Of a stretch of DNA of 64,000 nucleotides, positions 48,093 to 58,914 are shown piece by piece. Position 1 is the stretch's first letter; every line of letters begins with the position of its first letter. The stretch is from Silene latifolia (lineage: Eukaryota > Streptophyta > Magnoliopsida > Caryophyllales > Caryophyllaceae). The DNA lies in NCBI RefSeq assembly GCF_048544455.1, contig NC_133536.1:36970652-37034651 (forward strand). The letters run 5' to 3'. Position numbers and translations under genes: made by a program. The notes beneath the pieces are model-generated. The model did not search any database. It saw nothing but the letters and a program-made list of their open reading frames with translations, and had not been told where the DNA came from.

Positions 48093-49452
48093 TGTAACAC
48101 CCCCTCATACCAAGGTGCCTTACCAGGACCACCCTACCATGAAAGTGCGTTACCATCTCGGTTGCCCGAGGTTAGTACATACCAAAAGCGTCTGAATTGA
48201 GCACTATTATTAAAGTACTGTGAAATGTAAAGTTTATAATATCCAAAACCAAATACTGTTTAACAAAATACAACTTCAAAGTCTTAACATTAAAGGAAAA
48301 ACCACTAAGACTCAGACGGTGATGCTATGACTCGTGGTGGCAAATCTCCCAAGATAATCCCCAAGCTCTCACTAGCAATACCTGCCAAGCCTGCTACCAT
48401 CCCCGAATGGATCACCGCAGATTCCACAAATAACAACGGGGTCAGTATTACTCAACAAACAAGATAAACAAATGCAATAATCGTCTGATCATCACCAATT
48501 CCCAAACATCCAAGCTCACATAGTAACCGACTACACACCAAAGTGTGTAGCCCTGCCAGATTACCCATCGCAACAGGTAATCCTCGCCGCCAGTGGGTGA
48601 CCGCAACCGATCCCACCTAGTCCAGCTCCTCAACGAGCGACAACGATCCCTGTCCCTTAATGTGCACATCCCCTCCCGTGGCGGGTTCCACGGAGGGCGA
48701 ACTAGGGTGTGAAGCCACTCCCGCAAGTGACTCCACCACAATCACAATCACATGACATCGCAGTCATCTCAATCCCCTCATACCAACATTGTCACAAAAA
48801 CCTCCATACTACGATGATCAACAGACAACGATAATTACAACAACAAGTCATGCAAAGCACAGTAAACTGAGTAGGGAAACCCTACCTTAGCAATCAACAG
48901 CAGTATGCAACACGAACAATCAGAAAGTCTCCTCTACGAAGTCTTCTCCTATACAATGATCATGCAACACGATTACACTTTGTACAATTCCCAAAATCCC
49001 CTTCTCATATAAATGTACAGTGACCCAAAAATACAAATAATCACGAAGATAAAACTTACCAACAGTGCAACGAGAACTTATACGCAAGGACCACGGCGAT
49101 TACCCACACAATGACGCTACGAAATGCTTAAGAGAAGGATTAGGGAATGATTTGGGTGTGATTAGGGTAACGTAGAAATGATAAAGCTTTTGAAATGATA
49201 TTAGAAACTGACGCGGTTGTATAAAATACCCTAAACATTCCCTAATCAAACCGTCGAAATAACACTCCGCCAAACCGGACACTCGGTCGAGTAAGTGCAT
49301 ACTCGGCCGAGTGTCCAATACTCGGTCGAGTATTCACTATACTCGGCCGAGTATTCCTCGGCAGAACCAAAATAACACACAACCAAAGCACTACTCGGCC
49401 GAGTAGGCTCTACTCGGTCGAGTAGTCACCAAGGAAAAACCGTAGTGTTACA
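48093..49452 (-). repeat. 5' LTR of the Ty3/gypsy element
   Basis: 1360 bp, TGTAACACC to GTGTTACA, followed in window order by the duplicated TGACC. Confidence 0.95.
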
Positions 49453-49728
49453 TGACCCGAAAATGACCCGATACAAAACCACCAAACCCGAAAATGACCC
49501 GACAAAATATAACTCTAATTGAAGTGAAAAGACTTGAAATGACAATTTCTCTATTATTCATTGACCCGAAATAACCCGACCCCAAATAACCCGACCAACA
49601 AACCCGATACAGACCTGAAACCCGAAATGACCCGTCCCAACCCGAGTTAACCCGAAATCAATGAGAAACCCGAACTGACCCGACCCGAACCCGACCCGTT
49701 GACCCGTTTTGCTAGGTCTATCTGAAAT

Positions 49729-51800
49729 AGACCCAAAATCGAATGAACCTGAACTGTTTCAACCTGAATTGTTTTAATCCAAACTGATATATACCGGAAC
49801 CGATTTCAACCCGTACATTCCAGAAATGACCCGAGTATACCTAGGCGTCACATCTAGGGTGTCTTTTTGTACATGAGTGTCACCCATTTGACGTCAATGA
49901 ATTAATATTATATCGTAGTTATACAAAAAAACATTATTTATTACTTTTTTAAAAATAAAATATTCGTATTATATCCAATGTTTTGAATAAAGACCTAATT
50001 CCTTGACATCCGATCCGATTATGACCTGACTCGAATCTCATCTGCTCTGATATTAACACGACTCAAACTTTATTTGCACTGGTATTGACCAAATTCGAAC
50101 CTGAACCGATCCGAAATATTTACAACCGATTAAAACTCGAACCTTTACTTTCTCCTTTATTGTGTTTTATTATGGTCCGCTTGTACGAAAATCTCGTAAA
50201 ACATGCTAAAAATAAAACATAAAAAATTGACTTAAACACATTAATATTAATATATCAATAGATTTTGCTTAAAATCTTCTTATATTATATCATCTTACAA
50301 CCTTCCTTTATTTCCATCTTTATTTAATTCATTTATAAGAACCGTTTACATTAAGATGATTATAAATGAGAATTGGTGAAATTTGTGTGCTAACATATAA
50401 CTATATAAGCCTATCACAAAGTCTTGTTTTACGGAATTATCGGTCTTAAATTTAACACATGTAAAGTATACCCAAGTGGGATGAGTAGGCCAAAAGAAGA
50501 ATGCATTGGAAAGATAAAAAAATTGTTTTATATACCTATGTGGAGTGATATTTAACCCGTCTAATGCTTAAGACGGATACCGTCGTCTTAAACAAGACTA
50601 GTTGAACTCTTATAGAAAATCAAGTAGAAGAACAGTACACTAAGTCTTGCTTATGACAATCTTTTCAAAAAGACCCTTCATAAATTACAACCCTTCCTTC
50701 ATTTGAGAATACTCATGTAGTCATGTTTGAAGAATATGACAAAATTGCATTGGAAAAGGTAAAAAAAATTGTCTTATATTCACGTAGAGTGATATTTGAC
50801 CCGTCAAAAGTTTAAGATGGATACTATCATCTTAAACAAGACTAATTGTACTCTTATAGAAAATTGAATAGAAGAACAGTTAGTCTCGCTTATGATCATC
50901 TTTTTAAAAAACCCTCATAAATCGCAACTCCTTCTTCACTTGTTGTCTCACTTAATGCTTATGATAAGGCTTTTTAAAAAACCATCGTTCAATTAAGAAT
51001 CTGTAGAAATAGTAGCCGGACTTCACAATCATAGTTTGACATCCTTCATTATTTTTTTCTTACAACTTATTTTCGATTTGCTATATGCTCTACAAATGTC
51101 GATAAAGAATTGTATGACCTCCAAATTTCTATTATAAAAAAACAAAAAAAAAAAGATCCGTGACATACCTAATAACTAGGGTAGTTACCTACTGCATCGT
51201 CTTTGTTTACTATTCTCGAAGTTGTACCAGAATATTTCACATGGGATTGAAAGACATCGAGTCAACGGAGCGTAACAGCAATTAACTTTTGCATGCTTTT
51301 TGTCACCTCAAAATTTTAAACCAGGCTTAAACTAGAAAAAGTTAAAACCACGGAGTTTACTGTGTCTTGGGTAAAATAATTAAGCATGCCTTTGGGAAAA
51401 TGTGTTACTGTAAGCGGCCATTAAGGGAACAAATCTACGACACAATCACTGCCTGTGCAATCTAAGTTTACTTTGATTTACTTTACGTGCATGGCAGAAT
51501 TTTATTTTCTAAGAAAACTAAATTATTCACTTCTTTATAATACTCCTAATTGTTTACTGTATTTGTTTGCAGGTTGCATTGGTTAGACATCATGGAATTG
51601 GTCTTTTTAAGTGTAGTGTCAACCCTAGATAAATTAATTTAATGGTTTGAGAATAAGAGGATTCATCAAGTGATATTTTTTACTTTTTAGAAAAATCAAT
51701 TCGTCTAATAAGTGTCTTTATTCGTAACGTGAAATGAAATACTATTGTGTGTTTGCATACAATTTAATTAAGAACTATTTTTGCGAAAATAAATTACGAT
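49729..51800. other. Intergenic DNA with a dispersed duplication
   Basis: No gene. Sequence just outside the hAT copy (to about 49857, and 41787-41934 on the other side) looks like the remains of a still older element of the same GACCCGA type. A block of about 190 bp at 50490-50690 recurs at 50733-50925 with moderate divergence; both contain AGTGATATTTRACCCGTC. Confidence 0.5.
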
Positions 51801-51806
51801 TTAAAA

Positions 51807-51840
51807 CTAGCTTAAAACCCGTGCAACTTTGCACGGGTAT
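51807..51840 (-). mobile_element. Helitron 3' terminus (minus strand)
   Basis: On the minus strand the hairpin CCCGTGCAAAGTTGCACGGG is followed by TTTTAAG and CTAG, then T. The matching 5' end was not found. Confidence 0.55.
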
Positions 51841-52046
51841 ACTTGTGAACATTTTTCTAAACATCATTCAAAGTTATTTTAAAATAATCTATATATCTAC
51901 CTAAAATATCTAAATATGAGTAAAATTACATAAGCATCTTTGAATAGTTTAGCTTCAAATTATTGATCATAAGTTAAAAGCATGAATAAATATATGTTAA
52001 TAATGTAATCATTATAACTAAAAACCAAACTATCACATGTTAATAA

Positions 52047-52317
52047 CTAGATTTTGTGCCCGTGCGTTACACGGATTATAATATTGGTTCATCTCTCAAT
52101 ATTAACTAAAAAGATATGATATTATGGATGACATGAACATAAATGTGAAATTATTGTTGGAGTCAAATTTAATTTATCAACCTCTTTATTTAAAAAAAAT
52201 ATTTAAATTTAAATTTTTATTTTATAATTTTTAATTTAAATAATTATCTAATCAAAACTAATTTAATCCAGATAATTAATAATTGTATTATCAATAATTA
52301 TCCTCTTTATATATAGA
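52047..52317 (-). mobile_element. Very short non-autonomous Helitron (271 bp)
   Basis: Minus strand starts A/TCTATATATAAAGAGGATA at 52317 and ends with hairpin CCGTGTAACGCACGG, GCACAAAAT and CTAG/T at 52047. Both ends and the AT insertion site are consistent. Confidence 0.65.
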
Positions 52318-52345
52318 TAGAGTCCACATTGTACCTAAAATAAAG

Positions 52346-52447
52346 TTAGGAACAATCTCCAGATTCTCCACTTCCCTCATCTTCTGAGGTGATAGTACCA
52401 CCACCACATTCAAGATCAACCAAGAACTCTCTCACCCCAGAAGCCAT
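52346..52447 (-). other. Small open frame, possible exon fragment
   Basis: A 33-codon frame begins MASGVREFLVDLECGGG and continues with an acidic Ser/Gly-rich stretch to a stop. Its composition looks more coding-like than the surroundings, but I do not recognise it. Confidence 0.2.
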
Positions 52448-52891
52448 AAGGTGATAGATAAAGTGGATTTCGTCCTAAATTGGTGTAGTATAACTTGTAT
52501 CTTTAAAGTAACAGCTTAAAAGGCTCACAATCCAATCAACTACTAAAAACTTGGTCGAGTTCACGACAATAATACCCAAATTAACCTACAAAATATCACC
52601 CTATCTCCCCATATCTGGTGTACTTAAATGTATGGTTTGCACAAATGCCCAATCTTAACTGCACTATCAAGATTGTGTTATCTGGAGTACTTCGTAATTC
52701 TCTTGGCAACAGCTGATATAATTCCTAAATAAAATCGGAAGCAACCTCAAAGTTTAGCTCGTAAAATAGGGAAAATCCCTGCAGTTCCTGTAACCACCAA
52801 TCTGCACCACAATCCAAACCATTATCAAGAACACATTAAACTCAAAAGAATTAAACTTTCAACAATCAAACAAAATAGGGGGTGGCGATCA

Positions 52892-53465
52892 TTACTCATT
52901 ATTGAGGGGACAATTAAACGGAAAAAAAAATACTCTGTTTGACAGCATAGCATTAACACTGACTGTCGCATGCCTCGACTTAACAGACATAATCTCACCA
53001 ACAGCAGCCATCCTATCCATCTCGCGTTTGGAATCCAACGCTCTATTCTCCAAAGCCTTCATCCCATCTCCCATCTCTTCCGCATCCCTTTTTCTCTTTT
53101 TTCTCAACTAATTCCTCCTCATCCTGGTGTCTCCACGGTTCAAAATTCCTAGACGCACCCGCTTCAACAGTGTAGTCGGAGTTTCTTGGATTAGTTTTCA
53201 TTGTTATTTCCGCAGAGCAGTTGGTGCACTTAATGTAAAACCTCGCAATTTGAATACCAAGGTAATCCTCTCCAACAACGTCTTCTTTTCTAGAATTAAA
53301 CTTTGTACCCTTTGACATGTAATTACCGCAAGTATTACAGCGAATACTCATAGACAACATTGTGTGAACCGTCACCTGCTTGTTTTTCGGCTGCTTTCTT
53401 TTCGGTATCTTCGACGGATCGAAACCCGGTGGATAGTATTTATCGACCACTTTTCTTTCTCCCAT
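52892..53465 (-). pseudogene. YJU2 (CCDC94)-like splicing factor copy, frameshifted and truncated
   Basis: From the ATG at 53465 the frame reads MGERKVVDKYYPPGFDPSKI, then the zinc-binding core (RCNTCGNY ... KCTNCSAEI) and NFEPWRHQDEEE, all typical of YJU2/DUF572 proteins. These join the spliceosome with the Prp19 complex before the first catalytic step. After about 125 residues an A-rich run shifts frame: the main frame ends at 53043, while homology continues in the next frame (KRKRDAEEMGD...LDSKREMDRMAAVGEIMSVKSRHATVSVNAML) to about 52940. It then stops, short of the usual 300 or so residues. No introns are visible. A TATA box and a Stowaway lie upstream. Probably a dead retrocopy or decayed paralogue; a short expressed protein of about 140 residues is possible. 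Confidence 0.8.
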
Positions 53466-53611
53466 GTTTTAGGCGAGGGTGTTAATAATCATGAATATTG
53501 AAAGAATTTTCAGAGAGAGAAACGGAAACTGTAGTTTAGGAGTAGTAGTAGTATTGACAGGGTACATACTGGTTGCATTATTATATCCTCATTTGATAAC
53601 ATGCATGGTTT

Positions 53612-53622
53612 ATATATATACC
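53612..53622 (-). promoter_or_regulatory. TATA-like box upstream of the YJU2-like copy
   Basis: Minus-strand TATATATAAA lies about 150 bp upstream of the ATG. Given the AT-rich setting it may be chance. Confidence 0.3.
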
Positions 53623-53648
53623 TACTTTGTAATATAATTAGTGTTTTA

Positions 53649-53906
53649 CTCCCTCCATTCAACTCCACACTACCATTATCTATTTTGTACACTATTCATA
53701 GTTAAACATTCAATTTCAATTTTCTCCCAATACATAAGTGAAAATATATTCATGTGGGATCTTGTTTTATTCGTCTTTACGAGTACATTAAAAATATCTA
53801 ACTTTTATATTTTTCGCAAATACGTAGCTAACGATATTTAGCGCGTAAAAGACGCGTTGGCAAACGTGAAAAAAGAAAGTGGTAGTGTGGAGTTGAATGG
53901 AGGGAG
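53649..53906. mobile_element. Stowaway MITE upstream of the YJU2-like copy
   Basis: CTCCCTCCATTCAACTCCAC and its inverted copy GTGGAGTTGAATGGAGGGAG enclose 258 bp, flanked by TA at 53647-53648 and 53907-53908. Confidence 0.88.
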
Positions 53907-53976
53907 TAGTTCTTAACAAATTCAAATGGAAAATAGATTTTTGTCAGTTATGATTAATTATAATATAATTATTATA

Positions 53977-54257
53977 TCTTTTGCATTATCTGTGTAGCCA
54001 AATTTATATCTTTTCGTACATATTAATATTAAAGTATATAGGTGTCTTTTGCATTATCTGTGTGGCCAAATTTATATCTTTTCGTACATATTAATATTTA
54101 AAGTATATATAATTATTATATCTTTTGCATTATCTGTGTGGCCAAATTTATATTTTTTCGTACATATTAATATTAAAGTATATAGGCGTCTTTTGCATTA
54201 TCTGTGTGGCCAAATTTATATCTTTTCGTACATATTAATATTTAAAGTATATAGGTG
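53977..54257. repeat. Four tandem copies of a 69-74 bp unit
   Basis: Copies start near 53977, 54046, 54120 and 54189, each TCTTTTGCATTATCTGTGTG followed by GCCAAATTTATATCTTTTCG. They lie directly before element D. Confidence 0.85.
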
Positions 54258-54320
54258 TTTTACAAAAGTTGGAGATTCTAGAATTGCCTGAAAAAAGCCT
54301 CTTATATATATATATATATA

Positions 54321-55084
54321 GAGAGAAAAGATCATTTGAGTCCTCCTCTTACCTTTGAGTCCATGAGTTCTCCTTAGGGCCATTGGATGAGGGAGTTGAA
54401 GGGCTGAGATTGAAAGCAAAAAAAAGGGAATTAATGTCTAATTAAACACTTCCCCTCTCTACTTTACTAATCCACCTTAATTAAATATTAATACACTATA
54501 TAACCATTTTTTTCACACACACTTCTCACTCATCCCTCACAATATCATCCTCTCCCCCTCTCTAAAATCCCAAATAAATCAAAATCCTCCAAAACAAAAA
54601 AACCCACTGCTCCCCACTTCCAAAACCAAAAAAAAACCCAAAACAAAAATCTCATCATCACCACCTTCCACCGTGCCACCCCACCACTGGCCACACCACC
54701 GCCACCACCACACCACGCACCTCCCCCACCCCGACGTCTGCCACCAACCTTTTCTCCTTACCTCTCATTCCTCTCTCAGACCGCCACCTCATCTGCCCCA
54801 CCACCACCACCCGCCGACCTCCCTCACGATCCCCACCACCCTACCCGCACACCCACTAATCCACTTACCCACCACCAGTCCTCCTCCTCCCAACACCCAC
54901 CACCAGCCTCCCTTCCGACACCCACCACCACCGGCTACCTCCAGATCTGACGCCGCCCTCCCTCCCGATCCCCACCACCACCTCTCCTCCTCCCGACATC
55001 CAGCGACTCTCCTCTCTCCCGACCCCCACCACATTCCCCTGCCGTGGTGGCCTTCTTCTCCTTCTTTTTCGTTCCAGATCTGCG

Positions 55085-55121
<37 letters not shown>

Positions 55122-56768
55122 CATTTGGTTTGGTGTGTTGTGTTATTGTTTTTTTCGATTTTCAGATCTCTAGTTACATGCATTCTTTTCTTTTGTTTTT
55201 TCGATTTTGTTTAAATTCTTTGTTAAATGATCTCTAGTTACATGCATTCTTTTCTTTTGTTTTTTTCGATTTTGTTTAAATTCTTTGTTAAATGGGTAAT
55301 GTTTTAACAAAGACCTGTATGTTCAATTTTTTTTTTTTTTTTTTTTTTTATTTTTTTATTTTTTTAAGATCTCCCTTTTTTTGAATTTAGATGTCATTTC
55401 TTTGTTAAATGTGTAATGTTTTAGAACTAGGTTTTGTTTTTCATATTTCGTATTTAAAATATCGTCTTATTTTTTTTTTCGGGTTTTAGTATGACATTAG
55501 ATATATTTTTGAAATTTTAGATCTAGGTTTCGAAAAACAAATAAAAACAAAGTCGATGATTAAAATAACACTTTTTCGGCTAGAATAACACTTTTTTCGG
55601 CTGGAATAACACTTTTTTCGGCTAGAATAGCACTTTTTTTCGGCTGGAATAACACTTTTTTTCGTTAAAAAATTACACTTTTTTCTAATGAAAAAAAGTG
55701 TAATTCTAGCAGAAAAGAGTGTAATTCTAACGGAAAAAAATATAATTCTAACAGAAAAAAGTGTAATTCTAACGAAAAAAAGTGTAATTCTAAAGAAAAA
55801 GTGTAATTCTAGCGGAAAAAGTGTTTACCGTTAAAATTACACTTTTTTCTTTAGAATTACACTTTTTTTCGTTAGAATTACACTTTTTTCTGTTAGAATT
55901 ACACTTTTTTTCTGCTAGAATTACACTTTTTTTCATTAGAATTACACTTTTTTCTGCTAGAATTACACTTTTTTTCGTTAGAATTACACTTTTTTCCGTT
56001 AGAATTACACTTTTTCTGCTAGAATTACCCTTACTTCTATTGGACTAATGTTACACTCTCAATGGACTTGGTTATATTCTCATTGGACTTATGGACTAAT
56101 GTTACACTCTCAATGGACTAAAATTACATTCTCAATGGACTGAAATTATACTTTTCTTGACTAAAATTACACTTTTCTGGACTAAAATTACATTCTCCTG
56201 GACTAAAATAACAAATTCATTGGACTGAAATTACACTTATATGGACTAAAATAACACTTTTTGTTGTTAAAATAACACTCTTAAAATGCTAAAATTACAA
56301 TAACTTATGATAAAATGACAAAAATTCAAAATATTATTCGTTAAAATCACTCGGAAAAGATTGAAGTTAAACTTGTAAAACGCTAAATTCTCGAAAATAT
56401 TTCTTAAAATTACACTTTTTGCCGTTAGAATTACACTCGTAAAATCCTAAAATGTCGAAAACTTGTTATAATAAAAAAAACGAAAAAAACGAAACAGTCG
56501 AAAACTTGTCTCGAAAAAAAAAACGAAAAAAATCGAAACTGAAAAAATGTTAACAAAATTTTCATAAACTTTGAAGTATAAGACAAAATATGGTGTTAAT
56601 TGTGTATGATAATGAATTAGTGAATGTATTATTAAAACTAGAGAGAGAAGTGAATTCATTAGTGTTAAGTGTGTTTTTTGTTTTCAATCTCAACCTTCCA
56701 CCATGCATGATCCAAGGGTTGTGGGAAGGACTTATGGACTTAAAAAAAAGGGACTTAGAAGAACTTTG

Positions 56769-56771
<3 letters not shown>
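54321..56771. mobile_element. Element D: TIR element with CACC-rich and AATTACAC-array interior
   Basis: The left end has TTTGAGTCCATGAGTTCTCC then CCATTGGATGAGG and GGCTGAGATTGAAAG. The inverted right end has TTAAGTCCATAAGTCC, CCCTTGGATCATG and GGTTGAGATTGAAAAC. TA tracts flank both sides. The interior is a CCACC-rich block (54660-55075), a long T run, then a TAGAATTACACTTTTTT array (about 55560-56450) that reverses direction. The Pro/His-rich frame at 54673-55173 is low-complexity and not called as a gene. Same family as element E. Confidence 0.65.
55560..56450. repeat. AATTACACTTTTTT minisatellite with an inverted central section
   Basis: Units TAGAATAACACTTTTTTCGG run forward, then AAAAAGTGTAATTCTAACG runs in reverse (55688-55824), then GTTAGAATTACACTTTTTT forward again from 55830. 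The transcript could fold into a long hairpin. Confidence 0.85.

Positions 56772-56772
<1 letters not shown>

Positions 56773-56861
<89 letters not shown>
56773..56861. repeat. (TA)n microsatellite between elements D and C
   Basis: About 43 TA units joining the right end of D to the left TIR of C. Confidence 0.95.
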
Positions 56862-56863
<2 letters not shown>

Positions 56864-57334
56864 TTCGGGATCCTGTGAGAACCATCAAGATAATGAGAAC
56901 TGTGAGAACCACTTACAACCCTTAGATCTTATAAAAAAACGGGCGGCTGAGATAAACTCACATATTCCCCCAATCCCCATACCCCCAATCAGCGTCATTT
57001 TAAACATTTGCTTTCTCGCTCTCTCTCACTTCGATAATTTGCGATAATATTCTTCATTCACTGATTTAATCTCTCGATTATATATGCAGAAATCACTGTA
57101 AGTTCATCATCTTCGCTCCAATATTTCTCTAATTTGTATGCAATTCACGTAAATCGTTTATCCCTCTAATCATGAAACCCTAATTTTTGCAATTTTCCTA
57201 TGTTAGAATCTTCAAAATTCACTTTTTAATTGGCTGTTGTTTAGAGTGAAATTCGTCTGTTTATTCATTTATGTTGATTTATATGATTACGCTCTCAATT
57301 TGTTTGATTTATGGCGTATGGTTCGTGATCCGTG

Positions 57335-57404
57335 AAATTTAGACGTTTTGCTATGAATGCTTGAAGTTCTGTGTGGTAATTGCTTCATAATATTTCAATT
57401 TTAA
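57335..57404. repeat. Direct repeat flanking the eRF1 fragment, left copy
   Basis: Sequence AAATTTAGACGTTTTGCTAT onward for about 70 bp is repeated in the same direction at 58073-58140, nearly identical. Confidence 0.85.
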
Positions 57405-57431
57405 CAATTGTTAACACATTAATTAGAAAAT

Positions 57432-58059
57432 TATTAATGAAGAACTGAGTGGCAAGTTCTGCTGTCTTTCTCACATAGTTGTGTCGTTTCTCCATACGAA
57501 GACGAGCAAAACGCAGCGCAGATTGTCCACCTCTACCGTGCTTTTTTGGAAGATCCACAGTAAACTTGTGAAGTACCTCCCTTGTATTCCCACTCAAGGT
57601 CCCAAAAAGGGACCCATTACCATCCATGACTATGAAACCAAACTTGTCATCCGACTCCAGAAGCTCATTCAGTGCTTCTGCATGGAACTTGTTGTCACAC
57701 AGGTACAGTGAGGCGTTTATTGGCCTAAATGGCTCAAAATCAATAGTTACTTTCTTTTCCTTGCCATCATCTGTCAAAATGGTTCAAGTGTAAAGCACGA
57801 GTCCATTAGGAGGGACCTTGTTATAGAGCTTTAACCTCTGTTGGGCAGACGTAATGGCTGCCAACACAGATTGACGGTTGACTCTACTCTTAATGTTGGA
57901 AGCAGTTCCGTACTCATCACCCAACATCTTTGCCACACGAGAAATCTGATCGCGAGGAGGCATGATAAGAGAAATCATGCTGGTTCCATTTCCCCTAGCA
58001 GCTTCCAATGCTTTAATCAACTTCTTGATCTTCCATATTTCGATGTTCTTGTCAGTCTC
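57432..58059 (-). pseudogene. Captured intronless fragment of eRF1 (translation release factor 1)
   Basis: About 209 codons from [13 protein letters not shown] to ATQFFIN, i.e. the N domain and the start of the M domain. The stop-codon recognition motifs TASNIKS and YLCDNKF and the GGQ motif (KHGRGGQS) are all preserved. A stop codon (TGA at 57786-57784) replaces the Gly after GLVLYT. The second half of the M domain and the C domain that binds eRF3 are missing. Similarity to the canonical protein is very high, so capture is recent. Plant eRF1 coding exons lack introns, so DNA or RNA origin cannot be told. Direct repeats of about 70 bp flank it. Confidence 0.93.
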
Positions 58060-58072
58060 TATTATTATTTCG

Positions 58073-58140
58073 AAATTTAGACGTTTTGCTATGAATGCTT
58101 GAAGTTCTGTGTGGTAATTGCTTCATAATATTTCAATTTT
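58073..58140. repeat. Direct repeat flanking the eRF1 fragment, right copy
   Basis: Partner of 57335-57404. The eRF1 piece fills the space between the two copies almost exactly. Confidence 0.85.
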
Positions 58141-58385
58141 TGAGGAATAAATTTCGTAAAATTGTTAGTAGTAGGTGTAAGTGAGAGTTTGTTGGCAGAA
58201 TGATTCTTACTGGAACCACTACTAGTAGGCGTTCTCGTCATTGTTCTTGCAGCAGGTAATGATTTCCTTAATGGGACAGAAACAGAAGGAAGGTGTTTAT
58301 CAGTGTTTACTGGCTGTCCAATGCTACTTTGTCTTACAGGTGTGGCAGTTAAAGAAGTTTTCTTCTTGGCAACCGGGAGTATCAA
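58140..58385 (-). pseudogene. Unidentified basic Ser/Thr-rich open frame in element C
   Basis: Reads MILPVAKKKTSLTATPVRQS and continues Ser/Thr/Pro/Lys-rich to the boundary with the direct repeat. It may be another captured exon piece from a disordered protein region. I do not recognise the source. Confidence 0.35.
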
Positions 58386-58810
58386 TCCTGATTATGCCCC
58401 TAGATACAAAACCATGTTCTCAGACGAGTTTCTTTTCTTACTGATATCGCAGGTTAGTTAGCTTTGTCTCATGAAAGTTATGTATTAAACTAATGTTTTA
58501 CTGCAGCACTTTCATTAGTATTTTGTATATGTGTGAGCAGGGATCATTAGATGACTTGAACAAGCATCTTAAGGAACAGGATACAGATAGATCTTTTCCG
58601 AGCCAAGTAATTATTCTAGTGTCCTAAATTAACTTTGAATTTTTGTTACTAGCATCATGCTATTCTTCAGGTAAACCTGATATCGATTTTTGCGCATTGT
58701 TCTGTATGTTTCAGCCAATTTTTTTTTTTTGCTTTCATCCAATTTTTGTAATTAGACTGATATAGTGATATGTTTACTTGACTACTTAATTTATTTATAG
58801 TGTAATATCA

Positions 58811-58881
58811 AGGTTATTAGCTCAATGGTAGAGCGATGTGCATATTTTGCACAAAGTATGGGTTCGAATCCCATATAGCCT
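58811..58881 (+). tRNA. tRNA-like sequence, type I, in element C
   Basis: Acceptor AGGTTAT/ATAGCCT (one G-T-type pair), D arm GCTCAATGGTAGAGC, hairpin TGTGC-ATATTTT-GCACA, and T arm ATGGG-TTCGAAT-CCCAT. Close relative of 24571-24642. Confidence 0.55.
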
Positions 58882-58914
58882 AATAAATAACAAATCCCAT
58901 GATTTTAGGATAGT

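Larger units (their letters stand above)
42067..49452 (-). mobile_element. Ty3/gypsy LTR retrotransposon, chromovirus (probably Tekay/Del-like), fossil
   Basis: The 7.4 kb element lies on the minus strand between two LTRs with exact 5-bp duplications TGACC (42062-42066 and 49453-49457). Parts visible: primer-binding site, gag-like region with a CCHC knuckle, reverse transcriptase, RNase H, integrase, a chromodomain-type tail and a polypurine tract. The coding region is broken in several places (roughly three to five) and incomplete, so the copy is dead. By eye the two LTRs differ at about 20 of 1358 positions (about 1.5%). At usual plant rates this means an insertion on the order of a million years old or less. 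Confidence 0.92.
41943..49720. mobile_element. hAT-type GACCCGA-repeat MITE, split by an LTR element
   Basis: The left part is 41943-42066 and the right part 49453-49720. The outer ends TAGACATGGTAAAAGC and GTTTTGCTAGGTCTA are inverted relatives of the hAT MITEs at 10758 and 62079. Exact 8-bp duplications TCTGAAAT lie at 41935-41942 and 49721-49728. The interior is degenerate ACCCGACCCGAA. The Ty3/gypsy element at 42067-49452 was inserted later. Confidence 0.85.

Noticed and set aside
41787-49857. An older GACCCGA-type hAT copy enclosing the split one
   Set aside because: Weak inverted ends (AGACATGAC against AGATGTGAC) and no flanking duplication; noted only as a possibility.
54673-55173. 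166-residue Pro/His-rich frame and its antisense Gly-rich partner
   Set aside because: Low-complexity CCACC block of element D with a T run at its end. No domain, and an equivalent block in E has no matching frame.
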